A stretch of DNA of 64,000 bases from Rhodospirillum sp. Its GTDB lineage: Bacteria > Pseudomonadota > Alphaproteobacteria > Dongiales > Dongiaceae. The stretch is from assembly GCA_013822765.1 (NCBI GenBank), contig PNKY01000002.1, positions 434,001-498,000 on the forward strand, read 5' to 3'. The notes below the pieces were generated by a model. That model was not told the origin of the DNA, did not search any database, and saw nothing but the letters and a program-made list of their open reading frames with translations. Positions 52,818 through 61,166 of the stretch are shown here, one piece after another. The stretch's first letter is position 1; every line of letters starts with the position of its first letter. Both the position numbers and the translations under genes were made by a program.

Positions 52818-55571
52818 ATGGCTACGATCAATGGCGGTCCCGGCAACGACACGCTGCCTGGTGGTCTGCAACCCGACTTAATCAATGGACGCAGCGGCAA
52901 CGACAGCCTGCTGGGCGACGGCGGCAACGATAGGCTGATCGGCGGTGCGGGCAACGACAAGCTGGCCGGCGGTGTGGGGCGCGATCTGCTGCTGGGCGAT
53001 GACGGGAACGACACGCTCGACGGCGGCCGGCAGGAGGATACGTTGAGGGGCGGCGCTGGCAACGACCTCTATCTGGTCGACGATTCCTTGGACGAGGTGG
53101 AGGAGGGCGCGGGCGGCGGCAAGGATACCATCCGCGCGACCTCCAACTATCGGCTGTCCGATGACCAGGAGATCGAGAGCTTCATCCTCGACTCAGGAAG
53201 GGGGATCGTCGGGATCGGCAACAGCCACGGCAACCTGATCACCATGGTCGGCGCCGCCCGGGCGGTGATGTCCGGTCAGGCCGGGAACGATACCCTGAAG
53301 GGCGGTGTCGGCGATGACCGACTGCTTGGCGGCGAAGGCGACGACATCATGGCCGGCGGCAAGGGCAACGATGCCTATTTCGTCGACAGCATTGCCGACA
53401 AGGTCTCGGAGCTGGCGGGACAGGGTCACGACATGGTCGATTCGTCCCTGACGGACTACACCCTCGCCGCCAATGTCGAGGATCTGCTCGTCAACGGCCT
53501 CAATGGCACCGGCAACGCTCTGGACAATTATCTCGACGCCAATGCGCTTGCCAACATGCTGAGCGGGGCTGCAGGCAACGACTTGATCTTCGGAAGGGAT
53601 GGCAACGATACCATCAACGGCGGGGCCGGCATCGATCTTTTGATCGGCGGCACTGGCGACGACAGCATGACCGGCGGCGCGGGCAATGACTGGTATGACG
53701 CCGTGGACGACGCGGGCGATGTCATCGTCGAACTGGCCGGCGGTGGCATCGACACGGTGGAAACCAACAGCGACGGCCATGTCCTTGCCGCCAACGTCGA
53801 GAACCTGGCACTGGTCGGGGGCGCTGCCATCTCGGGCAGGGGCAACGGCCTGGCCAATGTGCTGAGCGGAAGTTTCGTGGGCAACGTGCTGTCCGGCGAA
53901 GCTGGAAACGACACGCTGGATGGGGCCGGCGGCGACGACACGCTGAAAGGCGGCGCGGGGAACGACCTCTATCTGATCGACAGTCCCTTGGACGTGGTGG
54001 TGGAGGGCGTGGGCGGCGGCAAGGATACCATCCGCGCCACGTCCAGCTATCAGCTGTCCGATGGCCAGGAGATCGAGAGCTTGATCTTCGACTCCGGTAA
54101 CGAGATCACCGGGATCGGCAGTAGCGCGGGCAATCTCATCACCGTGGTCGGCGCCGGCCGGGCGCTCATGTTCGGCCTGGCGGGCAACGATACGCTGAAG
54201 GGCGGCATCGGCGATGACCAACTGAATGGCGGCGCCGGCAGCGACATCATGGCCGGTGGCAAGGGCAACGATGGCTATATCGTCGATGGCCTCGGTGACA
54301 AGGTCTCAGAACTGGCGGGGCAGGGTGTAGACATCGTCGTTTCGCACATTGAGAACTACACCCTCGGCGCCAATTTGGAGGACCTGATTGCCGCCGGCCT
54401 CAACGGCGCCGGAAACGCGCTGAACAATCGCATCGTCGGCGCCTTCGCCGACAACATCCTCTCCGGAATGGGCGGCAACGATTCGCTCTTGGGCGACATG
54501 GGCAACGACACCCTGCTTGGCGGTGTCGGCAGCGACAGGATGAGCGGTGGGTCTGGCGACGACTCGATGAATGGCGGCGCCGGCAACGACCAATATGTCG
54601 TGGTGGACGCCGGCGACATCGTCACCGAGGCGAAGGGCGGTGGCACCGATACCATCGAGACCAACCTCAACAATTTCACTCTTGTCGCCAACGTCGAAGA
54701 CTTGGGGCTGTTCGGCGACGCGAGCCTGAACGCCGTCGGCAATGGGCTCGCGAACAAGATGACCGGCAACACCGGCCAGAACATGCTGCTGGGCGAGGCC
54801 GGAAACGACACGCTGGACGGGGCCGGCGGCAACGACACGCTGAAGGGCGGTGCCGGCAACGACGTCTACCTGGTCGACAATATCAACGATGTGGTCGAGG
54901 AGGGCATCGGCGGCGGCAAGGACACCATCCGCGCCACGGCCACCTATCAGCTTAGCGAGGGCCTGGAGATCGAGAGCCTCATCCTAGACTCGAGCGGGAT
55001 CATCGGCGGGTTCGGTAACAGTCAAGGCAATCTGATCACGATGGTCGGTACCGGCCCGGCGGCCATGTTCGGTACCGGCGGCAATGACACGCTGACAGGC
55101 GGCGTGGGGATCGACGAGCTTCACGGTGACGCCGGCAAAGATATCCTCTCCGGCGGCGGCGCGCTCGACGTCCTAGTCGGTGGGGAAGACAGCGATACCT
55201 TGAAAGGCGGCGCCGGTGACGACGTCCTGACGGGCGGCCTTGGCGCCGATGCCCTGTTTGGCGAGGCGGGCGCCGACCGGTTTATCTATTCCATCGATCT
55301 CGCTGCGGAGCTGGGAGCCCTTGGCAACGATACGATCAACGGTTTTCAGAAGGGCGTCGACAAGATCGACCTGCGCGATCTGATCACAGACTTCGGGATC
55401 GACGCCGACGATGCGTTCACGGGCAAATACGTGATCCTGAGCAAGGCAGGCGCCAGCACCATTGTCCAGTTTGATCAGGATGGAAGCGCCGGTGGCTTAG
55501 GCCCCGTGACGCTGGCGACCGTGAAAAGCGCCGCCATCACGGCCGCCGATTTGATCCTGGAGACCATTTGA
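52818..55571 (+). CDS. RTX calcium-binding protein 4, shorter, built from a 900-bp super-repeat
   Basis: A 917-residue paralogue with seven modules in the order A-B-C-A-B-C-A, so it lacks the opening C and closing B of its neighbours. Module starts are 53061, 53367, 53685, 53961, 54267, 54585 and 54858; corresponding modules are exactly 900, 900, 900 and then 897 bases apart. All three A modules carry the GNLITMVG form seen only in the third triad of RTX 1-3. The target domain is DTINGFQKGVDKIDLRDLIT to STIVQFDQDG. GGAAG lies before ATG 52818; an ATG 48 bases earlier is less likely. The gap 52534-52817 shows an isolated TTGACA at 52627 without a convincing -10. Confidence 0.92.
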   Translation: MATINGGPGNDTLPGGLQPDLINGRSGNDSLLGDGGNDRLIGGAGNDKLAGGVGRDLLLGDDGNDTLDGGRQEDTLRGGAGNDLYLVDDSLDEVEEGAGGGKDTIRATSNYRLSDDQEIESFILDSGRGIVGIGNSHGNLITMVGAARAVMSGQAGNDTLKGGVGDDRLLGGEGDDIMAGGKGNDAYFVDSIADKVSELAGQGHDMVDSSLTDYTLAANVEDLLVNGLNGTGNALDNYLDANALANMLSGAAGNDLIFGRDGNDTINGGAGIDLLIGGTGDDSMTGGAGNDWYDAVDDAGDVIVELAGGGIDTVETNSDGHVLAANVENLALVGGAAISGRGNGLANVLSGSFVGNVLSGEAGNDTLDGAGGDDTLKGGAGNDLYLIDSPLDVVVEGVGGGKDTIRATSSYQLSDGQEIESLIFDSGNEITGIGSSAGNLITVVGAGRALMFGLAGNDTLKGGIGDDQLNGGAGSDIMAGGKGNDGYIVDGLGDKVSELAGQGVDIVVSHIENYTLGANLEDLIAAGLNGAGNALNNRIVGAFADNILSGMGGNDSLLGDMGNDTLLGGVGSDRMSGGSGDDSMNGGAGNDQYVVVDAGDIVTEAKGGGTDTIETNLNNFTLVANVEDLGLFGDASLNAVGNGLANKMTGNTGQNMLLGEAGNDTLDGAGGNDTLKGGAGNDVYLVDNINDVVEEGIGGGKDTIRATATYQLSEGLEIESLILDSSGIIGGFGNSQGNLITMVGTGPAAMFGTGGNDTLTGGVGIDELHGDAGKDILSGGGALDVLVGGEDSDTLKGGAGDDVLTGGLGADALFGEAGADRFIYSIDLAAELGALGNDTINGFQKGVDKIDLRDLITDFGIDADDAFTGKYVILSKAGASTIVQFDQDGSAGGLGPVTLATVKSAAITAADLILETI

Positions 55572-55739
55572 ACTCGCGGCGCCTGTCATGGCCCCGAATG
55601 CCGGCCGCCGCCGGCCGATCTGATCGCTCCGGCCGCCCGATCGGCCGGACTCTCCGCCTCGCCATTGACGCTGGGGACCGGCGCGGTGGTGACGAAGAGC
55701 GACCTCCTGCTGTGGGAATCCGCGCAAGCCGATCGCTGG

Positions 55740-56882
55740 CTAGTCCGCCGCCGCCGCGCGCCGGCGCAGGCGGCGTTCCTCGCGCGTCACCAGGTGCATC
55801 GGGAACTGCAGGTGGATCTCGGAACCACGGCCGCTGGTGTTGACCACCGCCAGCTGCCCGCCGATCGAATCCATCAGCGCGCGCACGATCATCAGGCTCA
55901 TGCCGGCGGCCTCGTCGGCGCGCGAGATCATCAGCGAGCGGTGATCGTGGGTGCGGCGCGCCGGTCCGCCGGAGCCGAGTGTGGGATTGGGCCCGGTGTC
56001 GCGGATCGACAGATCCAGCCGGCCGTCGCCGCCGAACCCCACCGCCAGAATGATGGCACCACCGTCCGGCGTGCGCATCGCGGCGTCCTTGATCAACTCG
56101 CGCACGATCTGGCGCATCAGCAGCGGCTGGACGCGGATGCCGACGTCGAGCTCCGGCATGCGGATGCCGAAAGTCAGGCGCTTGGCGGCGAAGGTCGCGA
56201 CCGCCCAGGTGTGCGCCTCGCGCAGCACGGTGGCGACCGAGGTTGCCTGTTCCGCCGGCTTGGCGATCGAGCCTTCGACCCGCGACAGCTCGATGATGTC
56301 GGTGATGCGCGCCAGCAGCTGGCGGCCGGCGCCGCCGATCTGCTGCGCCGCCTCGCGGTAGGCCGGGCGGCCGATCGCGCCGTACATCTCGCGCTCGATC
56401 ATCTCGCCATAGCCGAGGATGGTGGTCAAAGGCGTGCGCAGGTCGTGCCCCGCCTCGGCCAGGAAGCGCGACTTGTCGGCATTGGCCTGGTCGGCGTCCA
56501 TGCGCGCGCGCTCGGCGCGCAGCAGCAGGGCTTGCGCCTCCTTGCGCACGGCGTCCTGCGACTGGGCGTGGCGCAGCAGGCGCAGCACGGCGACCACCAG
56601 GCAGACCGAGGTCGCCACCACCAGCACCAGCACGATCCAGTGCAGGAGCGTGAGGTGGGCGACCTCTCGCGGCGTGGTTGCGGAGGCGGCCGACAGCGCA
56701 GCAGCAACCTCGCCCTGCTGGCGCAACAGGAGCGGAATGCCGATCACCAGCACGGTTCCCAGCACGCCCGCCGCCGCCAACGCGATCGACTGCGTCAGCA
56801 CCAATGCACGCGGGCCAGCCAGGCCCGACTTCGGGGGCGGCGGCGCTAGCTCAAGCGGCGGTGGCAGCGGTTCGGGCAACAT
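55740..56882 (-). CDS. Sensor histidine kinase with degenerate ATP-binding N-box
   Basis: A 380-residue membrane protein: proline-rich start, two helices (about 29-53 and 82-101) around a small periplasmic loop, a coiled coil (about 108-138), the HisKA domain with phospho-acceptor His146 in AEAGHDLRTPLTTILGYGEM, and a HATPase_c-like domain. The N-box reads RELIKDAAMRTPDGG, where the Mg-binding Asn is Asp, and the G1 box is SIRDTGPNPTLGSGG, so activity may be weak or altered. It follows the larger kinase by 55 bases on the same strand. I see no ribosome site before ATG 56882, so the start is provisional. No response regulator is adjacent. Confidence 0.82.
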   Translation of the reverse strand: MLPEPLPPPLELAPPPPKSGLAGPRALVLTQSIALAAAGVLGTVLVIGIPLLLRQQGEVAAALSAASATTPREVAHLTLLHWIVLVLVVATSVCLVVAVLRLLRHAQSQDAVRKEAQALLLRAERARMDADQANADKSRFLAEAGHDLRTPLTTILGYGEMIEREMYGAIGRPAYREAAQQIGGAGRQLLARITDIIELSRVEGSIAKPAEQATSVATVLREAHTWAVATFAAKRLTFGIRMPELDVGIRVQPLLMRQIVRELIKDAAMRTPDGGAIILAVGFGGDGRLDLSIRDTGPNPTLGSGGPARRTHDHRSLMISRADEAAGMSLMIVRALMDSIGGQLAVVNTSGRGSEIHLQFPMHLVTREERRLRRRAAAAD

Positions 56883-56937
56883 GACGACAGGCTATACGGC
56901 GCAGGGCAGAGTGACAACGCAGCCGGAGGCTTGAAAT

Positions 56938-58998
56938 TCACGACACCGGTGGCGGCAGTTCCAGGGTCATGGTGGTGCCGCGGCCGGGCTGCGTCACCAC
57001 GCGGATCTGGCCGTTGTGCAGCTCGATCAGCGCCTTGGTGATGGCAAGGCCGAGACCGACGCCGTCCTGGCGCTGTGTGGTCTGCGCGGCGCGGTGGGCG
57101 TAGGCCTCGAACAGGTGCGGCAGCACCTCCTCCTCGATCCCGGGGCCGCCGTCCGCCACGCTGATCTTGGCGCCGCCCAGGCTCGATGGCTCGAGGCGGA
57201 CATCCACCGTGCCGCCCGGCGGCGAGAACTTCACCGCGTTCGAGACCAAGTTGATCACCATCTGCGTGACCGCGCGGCTGTCGCAGTTGGCGCTGAGGTC
57301 GGCGCCGTTGGCATGGAACTTCAGGTTCACTGAGCGGCGTTCCGCGATCGGCTGCGCCATGCGGATGCTGCGCTCGATCAGCGGCGAGAGCACCTGGCGC
57401 TCCAGCTTCAGCGGTTGGCGCCCGGCCTCGATCTTGGCGATGTCGAGGATGTCGTTGATCAGCGAGAGCAGGTGCTGGCCGCTGCGCTGGATGTCGTCGA
57501 CGTAGCTGACGTAACGGTCGTTGCCGAGCGGCCCGAACATCTGATAGCGCAGGATCTCCGCGAAGCCGATGATGGCATTGAGCGGGGTGCGCAGCTCGTG
57601 GCTCATGTTGGCGAGGAAATTGGACTTGGTGCGGTTGGCATCGACCAGCGCCGCGTTGCGATGCTGCAGCTCCTGCTGCGCCGTGGTGAGGTCGCGATGC
57701 GAGTTGGCGATGTAGTTCGCCATCGCGTTGAAAGCCTGGCTGACGTCGCCGATGTCGTCGGCGCGGTTGATGGTCGCACGCGCATCGCTCTTGCCGGCGG
57801 CAAACGCGCGCACGGCGTCGGCGAGGTGGCGGATCGGACCCACGATCTGCCGCTGCACCAGCAGGTGCGTGACTGCGACCACCAGCACGATTGCGACCGC
57901 GGCGGTGAGGCCGAACAGCAGCAGGGCCTTGGAAGCGCTGCCGGTGATGCTGGCGATCGGCGTCACGACGTAGTAGCGCCAGCCGGTCTCGGGCAGCGTG
58001 CGCATCAGCACCGACACCGCCTCGCCATCCAATTCGGCCCGCACCGCCGCGCCGTCTTCGGCGCGCCCGGCGAACGCCGCCTGCACGCGCTGGATCGTGT
58101 CGTCGAACGCGCGGCGCGCCTCGCCGTTCAGCTTGTTCTGCTGCAGCGTGCTCTGCCATTTGCCGGCGATGATGGGAGCGCCATCGGCATCCACCAGGAA
58201 ATGCTCGGTGCCCGGCAACTGGTCGGGGCCCACCAGCCGCTGCACCAGTTCGCCGACGAACAAATCGTGGCCGATCGTTCCGACCCACTCGCCGTTCAGA
58301 TCGAACGGGCGAACCGCGCTGACGAGCAAGCTGCGCAGCACCGGATCATAGATGGCGTGGGTCCAGCGCAGCGCGCGCTTCGGATTGGTCTTTGGATCGC
58401 CCAGGGTGATCCATTCCGATTCCAGATAGTTGTTGCCGGTGGTGGCGCGGTAGATGAAATCCGGATCGCGCGGCATGTAGATGACGGTCGTGAGGTCGCG
58501 CGTCAGCATCCACATGGAGTCCAAGGGCGGCACCACGGCCCCGGCATAGATCGTCATCAGGCGCTGCGCGCGCGCGTGGAGGCGATAGGCCTCGTCGGTG
58601 GTCGGCGCTTCCGGATGGAACAAGACGCCGGCCTGCGCCTGTCCGTTGAAGTCCTTGCGGCGCGAGACCAGCATGCCAGCGTCGTTGGGCTCCAGCACAG
58701 AGCGGAAGCGCGAGACTTCTTCGTCTGTTCCGCCGAAGGCAAGGCGGTCGTGCAGCATGAGGTCGAACCGCGCCAAGCTGGTATCCGCAAGACGCAGCGT
58801 GTAGTTCAGCCCCAGCACGCGCCGGTCGGCCGACGTGGCGGCAAACTGCTCAGCCTCTGTGATGGCCGCATCCCGCGTGAAGAAATAGAAGACCAGGGCC
58901 GCCGGCGCGGCCACGGCAATCACGCTGGCCGCCAGAATCGCGAGCATGCGCTGGGACAGGGATGGCGACCATGATCTCGCGGGCGTCAGGCGCGTCAT
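56938..58998 (-). CDS. Sensor histidine kinase with large periplasmic sensor domain
   Basis: A 686-residue inner-membrane kinase: helix 1 at about 17-40, a 315-residue periplasmic Cache-like domain (about 41-355), helix 2 at about 358-382, a HAMP linker to about 432, HisKA with His467 in MSHELRTPLNAIIGFAEIL, and an intact HATPase_c with NLVSNAVKFSPPGG (N-box), DGGPGIEEE (G1) and GVGLGLAITK (G2). It senses an external ligand and phosphorylates an unlinked regulator. The smaller kinase downstream may form a hetero-complex with it. Its start is set back from the divergent hopanoid operon by 191 bp. Confidence 0.93.
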   Translation of the reverse strand: MTRLTPARSWSPSLSQRMLAILAASVIAVAAPAALVFYFFTRDAAITEAEQFAATSADRRVLGLNYTLRLADTSLARFDLMLHDRLAFGGTDEEVSRFRSVLEPNDAGMLVSRRKDFNGQAQAGVLFHPEAPTTDEAYRLHARAQRLMTIYAGAVVPPLDSMWMLTRDLTTVIYMPRDPDFIYRATTGNNYLESEWITLGDPKTNPKRALRWTHAIYDPVLRSLLVSAVRPFDLNGEWVGTIGHDLFVGELVQRLVGPDQLPGTEHFLVDADGAPIIAGKWQSTLQQNKLNGEARRAFDDTIQRVQAAFAGRAEDGAAVRAELDGEAVSVLMRTLPETGWRYYVVTPIASITGSASKALLLFGLTAAVAIVLVVAVTHLLVQRQIVGPIRHLADAVRAFAAGKSDARATINRADDIGDVSQAFNAMANYIANSHRDLTTAQQELQHRNAALVDANRTKSNFLANMSHELRTPLNAIIGFAEILRYQMFGPLGNDRYVSYVDDIQRSGQHLLSLINDILDIAKIEAGRQPLKLERQVLSPLIERSIRMAQPIAERRSVNLKFHANGADLSANCDSRAVTQMVINLVSNAVKFSPPGGTVDVRLEPSSLGGAKISVADGGPGIEEEVLPHLFEAYAHRAAQTTQRQDGVGLGLAITKALIELHNGQIRVVTQPGRGTTMTLELPPPVS

Positions 58999-59089
58999 GG
59001 ATGAACTGCTAATTGCTGGCTAAATTGCCCTTCCACGCCAGTGTAACCCGGCCTTTCCACCCTGCTGCAAGCAATCCTTTCATGTGCTT

Positions 59090-59101
59090 CGCAATATTGC
59101 G
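59090..59101. promoter_or_regulatory. 12-bp perfect palindrome in the kinase-shc divergent region
   Basis: CGCAATATTGCG lies about 90 bp before each of the divergent starts (58998 and 59190) in an AT-rich stretch. It could bind a dimeric regulator; none is identified. Confidence 0.3.
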
Positions 59102-59189
59102 GAAATTCATGTTGTTAACGAATTATTGCAGAGCGGTTGAAATACCGCCCGAGTTCAAGCATTCTTCGCCTTAAGGTGGGTAAATTCGA

Positions 59190-61160
59190 ATGGTTCTAAA
59201 TATGAGCAGTCGCGGACTGGCCGCAGCCCGTGAGCAAGGCTTCGCTGATCTGTTGGGACGCGTCGAGACCGGCGTGACCAGCGCGGCGGACGCCTTGGCG
59301 CGCCTGCAGCAGCCGGACGGCCATTGGGCGTTCGAGCTCGAAGCCGACGCCACCATTCCCGCCGAATATATCCTGCTGCGCCATTTCCTCGGCGAGCCGG
59401 ACCATCCTGTGCTCGAGGCCAAGATCGTCCGCTACCTGTGGTCGGTCCAGGGCGAGCATGGCGGCTGGCCGCTGTTCCACGGCGGCGACTTCAACATGTC
59501 GGCCAGCGTGAAGGCCTATTACGCGCTCAAGATCTGCGGCGAGCATGTGAACGCGCCGGTGATGAAGCGGGCGCGCGAGGCGATCCTCTCCCGCGGCGGC
59601 GCCAAGGAATCCAACGTCTTCACCCTGGCGCAGCTCGCGCTCTTCGGTCAGGTGCCGTGGCGCGCCGTGCCGGTGATGCCGATCGAGATTATGGCGTTGC
59701 CGCGCTGGTTCCCGTTCCACCTCGACAAGGTCAGCTACTGGTCGCGCACCGTGATCGTGCCGTTGCTGGTGCTGATGTCGAAGCGACCGCTGGCGCGCAA
59801 CAAGCGCAAGGTCGACGTGCGCGAGCTGTTCGTGACGCCGCCGGAGCAGGTGAAGGACTGGTACAACTACAATCGCAAGGGCGCGTGGGCTTCGTTCTTC
59901 CGCGGCGTCGACCGCGTGCTTCAGCGCACGCAAGGCCTGTTCCCGAAGAAGCTGCGCGAGCGTTGCTATGACGACGCCGTGAAGTGGGTGACCGAGCGCT
60001 TGAACGGCGAAGACGGCCTCGGCGCGATCTACCCCGCGATGGCCAACTCGGTGATGATGTTCGACACCCTCGGCTATCCCGAGGATCATCCCGACCGCGC
60101 GACCGCGCGCGGGTCGCTCGAGAAACTGATGGTTCTGAAGGACGGCATGGCCTATTGCCAGCCGTGCCTGTCGCCGGTGTGGGACACCGCGCTCGCCGCG
60201 CATGCGATGATGGAAGCCGGCGGAGAAGCGGCGGAGCGGGTGAAGCCCGCGATGGACTGGCTGAAGGACCGGCAGATCCTGGACGTCTATGGCGACTGGG
60301 CGGTCAATTCTCCCGGCGTGCGTCCCGGCGGCTGGGCGTTCCAATACAACAACGCGCATTATCCGGACGTCGACGACACCGCCGTGGTGGCGTTGATCAT
60401 GGATCGCACCGACCGCGAGCGCTATCGCGAGAGCATAGATCGCGCGACCGAATGGATATTCGGCCTGCAGAGCAAGAATGGCGGCTGGGGCGCGTTCGAC
60501 GCCAACAACGAATACTACTACCTCAACCACATCCCGTTTGCCGATCACGGCGCGCTGCTCGATCCGCCGACCGCGGACGTTTCGGCGCGCTGCCTCTCCA
60601 TGCTGGCGCAGCTCGGCTACAAGCAGGATCATCCGAAGGTGAAAGCCGCGGTCGACTATCTGCTGCGGGAGCAGGAGGCCGACGGTGCGTGGTTCGGCCG
60701 CTGGGGCACCAACTATATCTATGGCACATGGTCGGTGCTGTGCGCACTCAACTCGGTCGGCGTGCCGCCCGATCATCCGGCGATGCGCAAGGCCGCCGAC
60801 TGGCTCAAGTCCAAGCAGCGCGAGGACGGCGGTTGGGGCGAGGATGGCGCGTCCTATTGGACCGACCAGCCGCACGGCGAAGGCAAGGATTCGACGCCGT
60901 CGCAGACCGCCTGGGCCGTGCTCGGCCTGATGGCCGTCGGCGAGGTCGATGGCGCCGCGGTCGAGCAGGGCATGCAGTACCTGGCCGCGACCCAGACCGA
61001 AGACGGGATGTGGAATGAAGAGCATTTCACCGCCGTCGGTTTCCCGCGCGTGTTCTACCTGCGCTATCACGGCTATCGCGCATTCTTCCCGTTGTGGGCG
61101 ATGGCGCGCTATCGCAACCTGAAGCGCGGCAACGCGACCAGCGTCATTCACGGGATGTGA
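59190..61160 (+). CDS. shc: Squalene-hopene cyclase
   Basis: A 656-residue monotopic membrane enzyme cyclising squalene to hopene and diplopterol, the first committed hopanoid step. The catalytic DXDD motif appears as YPDVDDTA (Asp395 central), and QW repeats occur throughout (LQQPDGHWAFELEAD, GEHGGWPLFHGGD, LQSKNGGWGAFDANN, EQEADGAWFGRWG, KQREDGGWGEDG, TQTEDGMWNEEHF). AAGGTGG precedes ATG 59190 by about 9 bases; an ATG four codons later is possible. hpnG follows after 6 bases. Confidence 0.97.
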   Translation: MVLNMSSRGLAAAREQGFADLLGRVETGVTSAADALARLQQPDGHWAFELEADATIPAEYILLRHFLGEPDHPVLEAKIVRYLWSVQGEHGGWPLFHGGDFNMSASVKAYYALKICGEHVNAPVMKRAREAILSRGGAKESNVFTLAQLALFGQVPWRAVPVMPIEIMALPRWFPFHLDKVSYWSRTVIVPLLVLMSKRPLARNKRKVDVRELFVTPPEQVKDWYNYNRKGAWASFFRGVDRVLQRTQGLFPKKLRERCYDDAVKWVTERLNGEDGLGAIYPAMANSVMMFDTLGYPEDHPDRATARGSLEKLMVLKDGMAYCQPCLSPVWDTALAAHAMMEAGGEAAERVKPAMDWLKDRQILDVYGDWAVNSPGVRPGGWAFQYNNAHYPDVDDTAVVALIMDRTDRERYRESIDRATEWIFGLQSKNGGWGAFDANNEYYYLNHIPFADHGALLDPPTADVSARCLSMLAQLGYKQDHPKVKAAVDYLLREQEADGAWFGRWGTNYIYGTWSVLCALNSVGVPPDHPAMRKAADWLKSKQREDGGWGEDGASYWTDQPHGEGKDSTPSQTAWAVLGLMAVGEVDGAAVEQGMQYLAATQTEDGMWNEEHFTAVGFPRVFYLRYHGYRAFFPLWAMARYRNLKRGNATSVIHGM

Positions 61161-61166
61161 CGGCCC

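Noticed and set aside
40853..55571. Regular DNA repeats that might be read as CRISPR or satellite DNA
   Set aside because: The period is 27 bases, in frame, with synonymous variation and no unique spacers; it encodes the calcium-binding nonapeptides.
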